Assembly: GCF_963678635.1 (NCBI RefSeq)
Contig: NC_087070.1
Coordinates: forward strand, 5,304,539-5,368,538
Length of the DNA: 64,000 nucleotides
Source: Symsagittifera roscoffensis
Taxonomy: Eukaryota > Xenacoelomorpha > Acoela > Convolutidae
Reading direction: 5' to 3'
Shown here: positions 31,541 through 42,800 of the stretch, in pieces
Position numbering within the stretch: the first letter of the stretch is position 1
How the letters are laid out: every line of letters begins with the position of its first letter
Notes under the pieces: model-generated
Databases searched by the model: none
Seen by the model: the letters and a program-made list of their open reading frames with translations, nothing else
Told to the model about the DNA's origin: nothing
Translations under genes and position numbers: made by a program

Positions 31541-31900
31541 TAGTGGACGTAAACAAAATTTTTCTCAGACAAATATGTCAAATTTGCAACAACAGATGTT
31601 ACCCCCGTGGTGAACGAGGACGCTGAAGTATTTCTACGAATTTATTGTTTTTTTCAGCGAGGTAGTGGACGAAACAAAAATTTTTGCAAGCTATAATGTC
31701 AAATTTGCAACAACGGATGTTACCCCCGGTGGTGAGTAACGGCGCTGAAGTATGTAAACAAATTAAATGTTTGTTTACTAAAGCGAGGTGTTGAACGTAA
31801 ACAAAAATTTTCTCATAGAAATGTATCAAAGTTGCATTACCAAATGTTACCCACACAGTTAGCGGGGACGGCAATTACCGTAAACAAAACTTCTCGAAAT
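31541..31900. repeat. Tandem repeat, about 122-125 bp, three units
   Basis: Units start near 31541, 31663 and 31788. Each contains 'gtaaacaaaaattttctc', 'caaatttgcaacaac.gatgttaccccc' and 'ggcgctgaagta'. The third is the most diverged. Confidence 0.8.
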
Positions 31901-32585
31901 ATATATTTTGTTTTCCTAAAAAAGAGAATTGTTTAGTGTACCTGATGGGTTGAGTTTCGGCAAAAACAGCAAAAACTTTGAAATTCTTTCACTCAGTTTT
32001 CAAACCACAAATTGGTTACCATTTGAATTTTTCATTTTTTCAATTTTAATTTTTAAATCATCATCTCTATTCACTACAAAATCGCATCTTTCTTCTTTCT
32101 CAGTTATCATTTTACACCAAATGTCGATTGAAATTTACTTTGACAAAGTTTTTCAAAGAAACATTAATCTATGGATTTGAAAGTTCAAAGTGTATACATC
32201 TTTCCCAGAAAAAACTTTTAAAAATATAGTGTTGAATAAAAAACAAAAAAAAAGAAAAAACGTCCTATTCACAATTATTGTGATAATTAATCACATTCAG
32301 TTTACTTTTTTTTGGCTTTTGTTATTCCATTGCTCCTGGTATTAAAGAAATTGTTTTCTCCGAAACTTCCTACATACTCCCGGATATTCTCAACTACAAT
32401 TTTACAAATTATAAGTTTCCTTTTTTAATAAGAGTGTAAACAAAGAAAAAAGTTAGTTACAAACACAAAGTTACAACAAACACAAAGTTGCAGTTACAAT
32501 TTTACAAATACAGTAACAATCACCACATCACATATAGTTTTTATGCATTATTTTCCATTCATTTAAAAAATAACTTACTATGTTC
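31901..32585. other. AT-rich DNA, no gene seen
   Basis: Low-complexity AT-rich sequence with a short repeated 'cacaaagttacaa' at about 32464-32493. Nothing of family character was found on either strand. Confidence 0.55.
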
Positions 32586-32982
32586 TTAAATATAACTACT
32601 GATAAAATTCCAAAATTTAACATCAAGAGTATTTTCAAATTCTGGTCTAAATTTTAGAAAAAGAAATGCTGAATAAATTGCTTGAAAATTGCACAAATTA
32701 TCAGTTTTTGAAATTTTCTTAGAACCAAATGCTGCTGTTTTTTCTTTAAAAAGGAACAGTTGAAACCTTGTCTTCCCAAAGAATCAGCAAATTAGCAAGT
32801 TTTGCTCAACGAGCAATCATGATCCAGTGTTCTCCTCTTTCATTGCTTGGAGCTGAATTAAATATTTCAAAAGAGTATTTTGTAAATTGAGGAGCTTCAT
32901 CAGAGGAATAAGATCCCATATACATGAACCTGAGCTCAGGAATTTTTTCGATAATTTGTAAAAGTGGAGAAAAAATATCCAT
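32586..32982 (-). pseudogene. Adenain-like cysteine protease, decayed
   Basis: Start at 32982 (minus strand), TAA at 32586-32588. SNERGEHWIMIAR carries the catalytic His in the GxHW context typical of adenovirus-type and Polinton proteases. About 50 codons later, LCNFQAIYSAFLFLKF matches the block with the catalytic Cys and helix (normally C-G-x-x-x-x-x). A TGA follows IAR, and one or two frameshifts lie near 32755. The partner Asp/Asn is not evident. In intact elements the enzyme matures the capsid. Identification rests on the motif pair, the size of about 130 residues and the neighbours. Confidence 0.55.
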
Positions 32983-33261
32983 TTTTTCAATTTTTTGTTA
33001 ATTTAGACAAAAAACAAAAAACTGATAGCCTGATAATGCATTTTAAGATTAAAAAAACAAAATTGATGACCTACACGCATATAGATGTTGATTCAACAGA
33101 GTCCCATACACAAGTTTTATATGCTGGACAACATTTTTGAAAAATTTGAACCGTCTAGATTGTAGAATATTCTCGGGTTTTCAATAAGACATCACTCATT
33201 GTCCAATTTTTCTGGCAATTGAGGGCTGAAGAAAAACAAAATAAAAAAAACAGAGACAATA

Positions 33262-34336
33262 TCATTGAGAACCAAAATTTTTTATAGGAACCTGAAAACT
33301 CAAAAAAAAATATCTAACTGTTCCGAATTTGTCAATTTGAAAATATGTTTGTCTTCCTCCCAAGACTAACCTTTCTGTTACTTGCTCCACGGGAAATGGG
33401 AAAACCAATTTTAATCTCAAGCTTTCTTCTCTAATTCCTGGAGAATGCAGCTGTTCAGCTGCATCCTGTAGTGAAATTGAGTCAAAAACAAGAATATAGT
33501 GATTTTGAAAATCTTCCATTGGAAGAGCTGGAAAATCTTTTTCAAACTTCATTGCTTTCAGTGTTGTAACATAAGGACGAGAAGGAGAAATTGTAAGGGT
33601 TGAAAGGGTTTGCATGAAAATATCCTGCAACAGCTGAATTTGTATTCATTGTATCTATTCTTCTTATTGGAGCATTATTGAAAACATTTTCTTAAATAAA
33701 CGGATTCTGTTGCAAGATTGATGATTAGATTCAGCTGCTAAAATTCTTCTATTAAACAGCAAACAATCAACGATTTTGAGACTTAAATTTGGATTATCAG
33801 ACAGCACGGAAAAATTAGATCTAGCTCGAATTAGTTTAATTTGAACTTTGGTTTTTGGTAGTAATAATATTCTTAAGTAAACAAATCAATGGCAAGTCTC
33901 CCATAGAGTGAAAACAAAAGTCTTGCTCCTAAGAAATTGGCTCGATCAGTGAACAGATACACATTAAAAGCTTCTGGAAATTCTTCAAAACAAGTATTCG
34001 ACAAGCAAGTACTCCTTTAATACTCACTGTTTGTGCTTCAATGGGATATAATTCATTGGCGTTGTAAACCATTGTATTGTATAATTAAGCTTTGTAATTG
34101 GAGAGTAGAAAAAATAGTAGATTTTTTACATAGGTTGAATCAGGTTCTGGATCCTCATCTGAGTCATTCTCTGCTCTAGCTTTATGTTGCGATTTTTTCT
34201 TTTTGAAAGCATCAAACAAACTTCCTTGGAATAATTGAATGTTTAAACTGAGGCGCATATCACACTTATCCAAATAATAATTACGATTCGATTCAAATTC
34301 AAATCCAAAGAAAAATTTGTGAAAGGTCCTTACCAA
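33262..34336 (-). pseudogene. Capsid-type protein of the 'F54H12.2-like' family, decayed
   Basis: Reading down from 34336: LSLNIQLFQGSLFDAFKKKK, an acidic ENDSDEDPEPD patch, NTMVYNANELYP, then after shifts YGRLAIDLFT, KVQIKLIRARSNFSVLSDNP, and finally the unbroken stretch 33630-33262 with LPMEDFQNHYILVFDSISLQD and LVLGGRQTYFQIDKFGTV. I remember this block order from a protein family often annotated in invertebrate genomes as F54H12.2-like and found beside Polinton-type genes. Its exact structural role is not certain to me. At least three frame breaks. The length of about 350 codons fits a full-length relic. Confidence 0.5.
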
Positions 34337-34422
34337 AAATGGCTACTATGATTTATACTTCTTTACGAGAGCGACTGGTTTTTGATCTACATTTTCGAGA
34401 AATGGTTCTACTAGTTCTACGA

Positions 34423-34790
34423 TTAGATTTCTTTTTTCAGCCTTCCACCTGTTTTCGAACTGTTTTTGTTCCAAGATCTTTTGCAGATGTTTTGAGTTTT
34501 TTGTCCACTATCAACTTCTCCAATCTCTGGTGTTGCTATTTCAAACAATTCTGCTCCCATATTTTTTTGCAGCTGTGACTTTATATTTTTTTTTAATAAA
34601 GAAGGTTGCAGTTCCTTCAAGAGTTCTCCCAAGACTGCAATTCACCCAAAAGCTTGCGCCAAAGCACAAAAACCTCTTCCACGCTGTCTTGCATGTCCAC
34701 GAAAAAGGGGAAATTTAGCTGCGTTTCGAGCAAGCTTTTCGTATAAAGGACAAATCAAAAACGACCATCCCAAATCTTGCGGATTGAGCG
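34423..34790 (-). pseudogene. Small Arg/Gly-rich structural-type protein, decayed
   Basis: In one minus-strand frame, LYEKLARNAAKFPLFRG leads into RQRGRGFCALAQAFG. A TGA follows, then the sequence goes to KNMGAELFEIATPEIGEV and a Lys/Ser-rich basic tail ending TGGRLKKEI. A short protein with an Arg/Gly-rich N-terminus, a hydrophobic middle and a basic tail, next to the capsid-type gene, is the usual companion in this gene cluster and resembles adenovirus core or minor capsid proteins in style. It has one in-frame stop and is otherwise open. The function is inferred from neighbours only. Confidence 0.45.
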
Positions 34791-34799
34791 GACAACTCG

Positions 34800-35626
34800 T
34801 GTATTTCCTGTGGATACAAAAGGAATTTATTCGTCTGTAGTATCCCTTTGTTCAATTCTTATAGCAACGGAAGGAAATTTTCAATAGCTTTTTAAATTTT
34901 AGATTCGTAAAGGATTGTTGATTTACGTTTTGTCCTGTAGTTATTATGTTTCCATTATGTACTGTGGAAACTAAAAAATACAACGAAGTAATGGAGTTTT
35001 TGTATCACCTACTATAATAATTTCTACAATATCACTTTATATCGTCCGGGAATGTATTCTTATGATGTCGTAAGAATACTGAGGATATAATGGTATTTTT
35101 CCCTCATCATAAGCCCTGTCTGAATTTGCTCTAAATCACAACCAAAAATATGACTTAAATTGCTACTTTGAATGGTAAACACTGATTGATAATCAGGTAA
35201 GTGAATGGCTATTTTTTGTGTAATCTTATCTACTGACATATAAATTCCGTTATATTCTTATTTTCTGCATCTATACGTTTTTGAACTTTGTCATTCTTGG
35301 TTACAACCATATCAACAAAAATTAGATACAATCCGATTTCAGTTTGCATCAAAACATTTTCTTTTTGCCTCAGTTCTTTCTCATCCATCTATGAAAGCAA
35401 ATTAGCCTTCGGTAATGTTTTAATACAACCAATGGTATTATATTTCTGAAATAGCAACCTCGCTTTCTCCTTTAAGATGTATTTGTTTCGGTAGAAAATT
35501 GGTAAAAGAAACAAGACTATTATTCGGACAGCAATTGAATGAAGCATTAGAAACTAGCTCAATAGTAAGAGAATCCATTACTACTGATCGATAAAAATAT
35601 GATTTAAAAAATGTTTTACCTTTCAT
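34800..35626 (-). pseudogene. Unassigned virion-cluster protein (N-terminus recognisable), decayed
   Basis: The start near 35578 gives MDSLTIELVSNASFNCCPNN followed by SFTNFLPKQIHLKGESEVAISEI. This is the familiar opening 'SN-A/S-x...F...LP..I.L.G.WEVAL.EI' of a protein family that accompanies Polinton-like clusters. Downstream, pieces such as QSVFTIQSSNLSHIFGCDLEQ (about 35150-35210) and TNKFLLYPQEIHELSAQSAR (about 34775-34835) are still readable in changing frames. I do not know its function. Confidence 0.4.
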
Positions 35627-35629
35627 TTG

Positions 35630-36050
35630 AACATTTTCTCAGCTCTTTTTTCGTAAAATTTCTCCTTTTTTGAGATCTGTGATAATAATGTTGCCTGTTC
35701 CTCTGTTGATTTTAAGGATATTTCAAACATTTCATCGCTAAACTGTGGTTTGTACCCATTCTGGAACGGAATATCAATTTTCGAAACTCCCGCTCGATCC
35801 ATAATTTTAGTTTTCGATTTAATATCTTTTATTGATGATTTGTTATATAAAATTGATGAAAAATCATTATTTTCACAAAACTCGGAGATTTTCCATACGA
35901 CCAATTTTTGCGACAGCTCATGGTAAAAACAAACTGTTACAATATGGGAGCAAATTTTTCACCCTTGTCTTCAATGTAACGAATTTTTATGAATTTTTAA
36001 GACTGAACTGCGCTCTCTGCAAATTCAGCTTTTGTTTCACTCATTGATGT
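35630..36050 (-). pseudogene. Retroviral-type integrase, C-terminal half, decayed (Polinton-like)
   Basis: ETKAEFAESAVQS, then FIKIRYIEDKGEKFAP, is the end of an rve-type core. In the 35904-35623 frame, AGVSKIDIPFQNGYKPQFSDEMFEI is an SH3-like C-terminal domain (pattern RISK....F.KGY.P.WT.E.F). Stops and shifts separate the two parts. The catalytic DDE part is not readable. In intact elements the enzyme inserts the linear DNA. It lies between the packaging ATPase and the structural genes on the same strand. Confidence 0.55.
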
Positions 36051-36064
36051 GTAGAACCACTATT

Positions 36065-36650
36065 AGAGCATTATCTATATGAATCAACTCTTTTGGGGGT
36101 TAAATCAGTAAGTGAATGGTCATAAAGAACTGATGTTGCTTCTTGATACTATTCTTTCAATTGAGATCCTAGTGCTAGTTGTTGACTTAATGTGTTGATT
36201 TGTAAAATACCTCTCTTTGACTTGAAAAAGACTACTTGCCTAATTTGTAAATTTACATCTCTTCCCATTTTGGTCTGAAGAATAAATTGTGTTTGATGTA
36301 TTTTGTATTCAGACCCCTGTGTCTTCCAGCATTGGCAATTGTAACGAGTTCTTTGGAGTTAGAAATTTTTTCACAAGATTCTTTAAAAATAAGCAGATAC
36401 TAAGTTTGGTTATTGGAAAGTTTTTCAATTAAATCAAATTCTACTCCTTGGATAAATTTGAGGGTATTTTGCATTTGACTATAAAAAAGTTGATAATGTT
36501 GTTAAAGAAGAAAATTTTTTTAAATGCTGGTTGAAACGCACCCATTTTCAACCACTCACAATTAAGAGGAGATTTTCCAGATCCACTTAAAGATCCACAG
36601 AACCAAATAAAGAAAAATTCGTACTTGGTAGATATTGTTTTGTTCATGGC
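36065..36650 (-). pseudogene. A32/FtsK-like genome-packaging ATPase, decayed
   Basis: Minus-strand reading from about 36650: FIWFCGSLSGSGKSPL (P-loop, GSGKS), FQPAFKKIFFF, NLIEKLSNNQT, then YLLIFKESCEKISNSKELV in the Walker B place (acidic pair changed to KE), IANAGRHRGLNTKYIKHNLF and, after a shift, INTLSQQLALGSQLKE and LTDLTPKRVDSY. This order is that of the packaging ATPase of Polinton-type elements. About 200 codons, with at least three frame breaks. Together with the integrase next to it, it is the strongest evidence for the identity of the cluster. Confidence 0.65.
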
Positions 36651-39600
36651 TTTGAAGAAGGTAAATTATAACCAGCTGTGCTTGATAAGATAGCTAGCCA
36701 AACTGTCGTTTCTTCACATGTTGTGGATAACATTATTCGAACAATTGCTTATATTCTTATCAAAACTATAACAAAAAGTCGGCGCAGAAAAACTGAAAAT
36801 GACCTTTTACATGAACGTCCAAACATATTTCTCGATTTTTGTTCAACATTAACTTCAACAAAAACAAAATTTCCCAAATTTACGGGCTTGTCGCACTGAT
36901 CAACCATCTGAACTCGAGGAAAATAAAATTGACAATGACCTTCAATTAAATTCAAAAAAACGTATTACAGTAAGGTTATTATAACTGACACTATGATAAA
37001 AAAACATCAAATCCTTGTTCAGTATGCAAATGCTTTTCTTTCTGCACAGTGAAAACTTTTGCATGACGAACTGATTAGTTGCCACACCTACAATCATATT
37101 GTTCATCTTTGAAAACCAAATTCTGATTTCTTGGACATGCATAGTCATCCTTACCTTGTTTCCAGATTTTTCGACAGAATTTTACATTTTTCATAGCCTG
37201 TTGCAAAAATTCCGTTTTTGAGGCTACCAAATTTTCCAATTGTTTTCTTCAAGTTCAACATATTTTTCGTAACCACTGCTCCAACTTGAGATTTCATGGA
37301 GATTTTTACACCAAGTTGAATGGGATTCTGTTACAAATTTTTTGGGAGGAAGTAAGGAAAATTCTACAGTTTGTTCATCCTTATAAACTCCTATTTTTTT
37401 AGTATATTGTTTTCAATACATTCACTATCCAAACAACCAGACTCATTATTCTTACTGGTTTCGCTGGAGTCGTTTGGTTATTATGACTAACAATCGAACA
37501 AAGCATATACTGATGAAACAAATATTTCAACTTAAAAACAGAAAAGTAATTCAGTTACGTGACCAAGAATACATGAACTCGGAAGACTAGGTGCAACATA
37601 ACAACATCCAGGTCCTTTTTTGTAGTAGATTTTACAGATCTAGCATATTTATGCAGATTTACAAGTATTCTAAAGATTTTGGAGTTTGCAAAAAATTATC
37701 CATACATGAATTTTTTTTCCAATGAAACCTCCCAAAAAGAAATTTTTGGTCCATTTCTTTGAAATTCCTAACCCGGTCCAAAACAATATAGGTACCATGA
37801 AATATTTTTTTTTCTTTTTGTATTTGACAAAATTTTTGTTTTATAAACTCAACAATTTTAGGAGTTTCGTTCAGTTTCTGTACGTTCAGTTTCTACAGTG
37901 CCTTCGGCAATGATGATACAACTTTTTCTGAATGTCTCCACATAACCTAGTAATTAGGGAATTATGTCGAGTAATTTATCGTCTTCTTCTCTTTGTATTG
38001 TAAAGATTGATTAATTTTCCGTGAATTTCCATTTCTAAGATATTCTATAAGTTCTATTTTTTGGTATCGGATCGATATCCTACAAAGATTCTTCTTCTAC
38101 CATTATGCAGAGTCCTTTCAAAATGATGTATTTATGAGTCTACGTCATAAATCTGCAAGTTTGGTAAATTTTGTGATTCAACAAAAGTTAACAACAAAAA
38201 ATTCTTTGGGCTTTTTTATAGAAAAAAAATGGAAAAGTCCCAGATTATTGTCAATTTTTAGAATCAATTTTCTTGAATAACCATTATTCCAACTCATGGT
38301 GCTCAACACGAAATCTAAATGAAAAGTGATTTTGAGGAAATGACTTATTTTATTGTACATTACAGTTCTCAAAAAACATGACGTTTCCCAAAATTTGTGA
38401 CAGTTCTTTGATTTCGTTCAAAATATAATTGAAATAGATAACATAATTCAATGCTTCTTTCTCTTTTGCAGTGAAGAAACGAATCTGAATGTAGAGAGGC
38501 TCGTTAGTATTGTACTTCTTGTTCGTGACACAAACTAGTCTTCTCTTGTAAGTTGCTATGTCATACACTTGCAGTTGGCGAGCTCCTGATCCATAGTTGA
38601 CTGTTTTTTTTTCAGAAGTGACTTCCAATATAGGAACTAATCCCAGGTTTTTAGCATCGTGAATAATAGCACCTCTAATTGCCGAGATTGCTTGCCCTCA
38701 TTTTCACCAAGATAAACTTGCTGTCTTTTTTGATATGTCCCAAATAGTTGGAAGCAGGGTTCAAAGTAAAGCAGGGTTCAGTAGAATTTTTGAGACCATG
38801 CAAATCTAACGATTCTTGTTTGATTTTTTAAAATTTAATCTAATAGGGACTAGTGCGTTTTCTTGAGTACATTGTCAATAGAAGAGCAAACCGATCAGAC
38901 CAGGAAAATTGAGAGAAATGATTTTGAGCTTAAATGAAAAAGGAAGTAAATCGTATGAGGCATCATGATTTCCATAAATGGAAATGGTACCAAATATGGA
39001 ATGTTTGTAGGATTTTTTTCAAAAATGAAATTTGTGTAGGTAAGAGTAATCCTAAATAAATCCTCAATTCTAAGCAAAAACCATTTTTCCAGATGGCTGC
39101 TGCTCTGTGTCAAGCTCTTCCCAGCTTTCATTCAGATCACTGTAAAAAATCAATTTTTATTTCCTTTTCCAGTGAATTTTAAGAAAAATAAAAAAACCCA
39201 AGTTTATTGTCTCTCTACCCACAATACCTAATGTTCTTTAGAAAATTGTAAGTTCCACATGCTTCTAATTGAATCATCTTTTGATCAGGTTTTACAAAGA
39301 CTGGTTAAATTTCATTTTATATATCAAGTTATCGATTGTTATAACACTTTGTTTGTAGAAATACACGTTTTTTGTTCGCCGTACTTGCTGCTCTAAACAT
39401 AAAAAAACATGACAAGAGAGAACCAGGATTATTCAAGGAGGAGTTCAGATGCACCAATATGCTGTGCCTGTGTAGTGAAACTGCGTAGTATTCTTTGCTG
39501 TTACGATGGTAATTGTCAAAAGTTTAAGTTTAGCAGTATAGGACTGAATAAACTAGCAATAATAGACTCTGGAGATGGCCTTATGGCAAAGTATTGACCT

Positions 39601-39853
39601 AAATTACAATACTGTGTATGATAATGTAAGCTAATACATTTTCAGTGTAATCAAAATTTTTCAACAACTTTTTTCAAATGCTGCGTCTGGGTTAATAGTT
39701 TTTTGTTTTTTCATAAAGAAAAGGTATAGAATCTCAAACATCCGCAAATCGGGATCCAAAATTTTTTTTCTCGAAACTTGCCATCTTATCATCTAAAACA
39801 ATGAAACCTATAACCAATCTTGATATATTGGACTATCTATTCCCACCAATTAG
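36651..39853. other. AT-rich stretch with unassigned ORF remnants
   Basis: On the minus strand a few pieces look formerly coding: VTESHSTWCKNLHEIS (about 37350), ACPRNQNLVFKDEQ (about 37120) and 38628-38350 (YGSGARQLQVYDIATYKRRL). They lie upstream of the packaging ATPase in the same sense and may be further genes of the virus-like element. I could not find B-family polymerase motifs. A short plus-strand ORF (39409-39597) has no family character. Confidence 0.4.
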
Positions 39854-42800
39854 TTAACACGCGTCGAAATTTTTGCGAAATATGGAGAAAATAGAAAATT
39901 TGAAATATGAGCGGAAATGGAAAAGAGCACTTCCATTTTCAGTTTTACCGAAATGGGCATATCGCGACAGTCGTGATTCAAAATGTGTTTACCGCTACTC
40001 AAAACGAGCTTGTCGTGACTCTGTGCGATCAGCAAAATGTGCGTGACTGCAGAAACCATCAAGTTAAACACTTCCCAGAAAAGATATGCCAACGTTGCGC
40101 GACCAACAAATTTATATTCTGAATTTCCAGAGATTAACGTCGTATCTATGCCACAAATTTGGTTTTAAGGAAAAAAAATAGATTATGTGGGGTTTCTTTT
40201 CTCTCTCCCCCGCCTCACGAAAGTTTATCAAGTTTATACTGTAACGAGAACTTTTGCAAGGTTAAATTTGAAGAACAAAATTTGCGGGCGTGGAAAAAAA
40301 AGAGCCCCTTGTGCTTTCGTGTCAAGTTTTTTGGAACGTTTGGCGACAACAAAAGCACTAATGACAAATAAGCTTCTTTCAGCCAGTTTGGAACATTTTC
40401 TAAGACGGATTAAATCACCGATTACATGTTAAAAGCGCAAAATATTGAAAAAAAAAAGAAAATTTGAATTGTGAGGTGAAATGGGAAAGAGAATTTTCAT
40501 TTTCAGTTTTAACCGAAGTGGGCATATTGCGACAGTAGAAAAAATTGAGAAAATATAAAACTTGAATTGTGAGGGGAAATGGAAAAAAGCATTTTCGTTT
40601 TCAGTTTCAACCGAAGTGGGCATATCGCGACAGTCGTGATTCAAAATGTGTTTACCGCTACTCAAAATGCGCATGTCGTGACTCTGCGCAATTAGCAAAA
40701 AGTGCGTGACTGCAGAAACCATCAAGTTGGACACTTCTCAGAAAAGATATGCCAACTTTGCGCGACCAACAAATTTATATTCTGCATTTCCAGAGATGAA
40801 TGTCGCATCTATGCCACAAATATGGTTTTAATGAAAAAAAAAAACAGAAATTGTTGGGTTTCTTTTTTTCTCTTCCCCGTCTCACGAAACTTTATCAAGT
40901 TTGTTCTGTAATGAGTGGTTTTGCAGGTGAAATTTGAAAAACAAATTTTGCGGGCGTGGAAAAAAAGAGCCCGTTGTGCATTCGTGTCAAGTTTTTTTGG
41001 AACTTTGGCCACAAAAAAAGCAATAATGACAAATAAGCTTCTTTCAACTAACTTGGAACAATTTCTGAGCCGGGTTTAATCTCTGCTTACACGTTAAAAG
41101 CAATAAATATAGAGAAAATAGAAAATTTGAATTGTGAGGGGAAACGGAAAAGAGCATTTTCATTTTCACTTTCACCCGAAGTTGGCATATCGCGACAGTC
41201 GTGATTCAAAATGTGTTTACCGCTACTCAAAATGCGCATGTCGTGACTCTGCGCAATCATCAAAAAAAGCGTGACTACCAAAATCATCAATTTAAACTTT
41301 CCTCAGAAAAGATATGCCACTTTTGCGCTACGAACAAACTTATATTCTGCATTTCCAGAGATTAATATTGCATCTATTCCACAAATATGGTTTCAATGAA
41401 AAAAAAAGTTTTTGTGGGGTTTGTTTTCTCTCCACCGCCTCACGAAAAGTTATCAATTTTTACTGCAACGAGGGGTTTTGCAAGGTTAATTTTGAAGAAC
41501 AAATTTTGCGGGCGTGGAAAAAAAGAGCGCTTAGTGCTTTCGTGTCACGTATTTTCGGAACGTTTGGCCACAACAAAAGCAGTAATGGCAAATAAGCTTC
41601 TTTCAACCAATTTGGAACAATTTCTAAGACTGATTAAACCTCCGCCTACACGTTAAAAGCGCGAAATATAGAGAAAAAACTAAATTTGAAATGTGAGGAG
41701 AAATGGAAAAGAGCACTTTCATTTTAAGTTCTAACCGAAATGGGCATATCGCGACAGTCGTGATTCAAAATATGTTTACCGCTATTCAAAACGTGCATGT
41801 CGTGACTCTGCGCGATCAGCAAAAAGTGCGTGACTGCAGAAACCATCAATTTAAACACTTCTCAGAAAAGATATGCCAACTTTGCCCGACCAACAAATTT
41901 TATTCTGCTTTTCCAGAGATTAATGTCGCATCTATGCCACAAAAATGGTTTCAATGAAAAAAGAATAGAAATTGTGGGGTTTCTTTTTCTCTCCCCCGCC
42001 TCACAAAAAATTGTCAAATTTATACTGTATTGAGGGGTTTTGCAAGGTTAAATTTGAAGAACAATTTTTGCGGGCGTGGAAAAAAAGAGCCCTTGTGCTT
42101 TCGTGTCAAAGTTTTTTTGGCACGCTTGGCCACAACAAAAGCAAAAAAGTTCATGAATTCAATGTTTTTGTGTGAATGAAACCTGAAAAAAAATTCTGAC
42201 TCCCCAGGTTGACCTCCATAGAAAAAATGCTTATCATACAATTCCATACAAAAAATGATTATCGTACAACTCCATGCATGGGTTCTCGGGAAAAGCGTTT
42301 ATGAGAGAATTTCTATTTATGAAATTTGTATGATAAGCATTTTTTTCAATGATTTTTTTTCAGTAAAACCTTTAAAATGTTTTTTTTTGTATCTTTAAAT
42401 GAGCTTGATTCGTTTTATGATTAAGTTAGACCAAGTTGGCCCATTTTTTTCCATTTTGTTATGAAAAAAACTTTATCATACGATTTCATTCCTATGAAAA
42501 TGGTATGAGAATCATTTTTGCGATAAACAAATTTTTAGCCGCAACACCTAAAAGTTATTTTGAAAGTTTGCCTCAAAACTTTTTTTTGTTTTTTTTTTCA
42601 AACCTAAATTGAATTTTCTACGCAAACAAACTTTTTCCGAAAATTTTTTTTGTGTGCATAAGGTAGTCCTGGATAAAATGTTATTGGCTTTTTTTCTTTT
42701 CACTTCGCTGAAAAATGCTATTTTCTCTCTATGGCGTGTTCATATATGCCCTGATCAATGTCTGATAATTTGAAAATTCATAAATTTAAAACAATCGTTA

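Larger units (their letters stand above)
32586..36650 (-). mobile_element. Remnant of a Polinton/Maverick-like (virus-like) element
   Basis: Five or six decayed genes lie in one orientation and consecutive order, read from 36650 down: A32/FtsK-like packaging ATPase, retroviral-type integrase C-terminus, an unassigned family protein, a small Arg/Gly-rich structural-type protein, a capsid-type protein, and an adenain-like Cys protease. Integrase plus packaging ATPase plus adenain-type protease plus capsid proteins is the defining Polinton/Maverick set. Element ends and a protein-primed polymerase were not found. Every gene is broken. Confidence 0.65.

Noticed and set aside
36651..39853. Protein-primed B-family DNA polymerase of the Polinton-like cluster
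   Set aside because: I looked for DxxSLYP-like and DTD motifs on the minus strand and did not find them.
39907..42175. Series of similar 65-100 codon frames
   Set aside because: All are translations of the 562-bp satellite. Frames shift from unit to unit.
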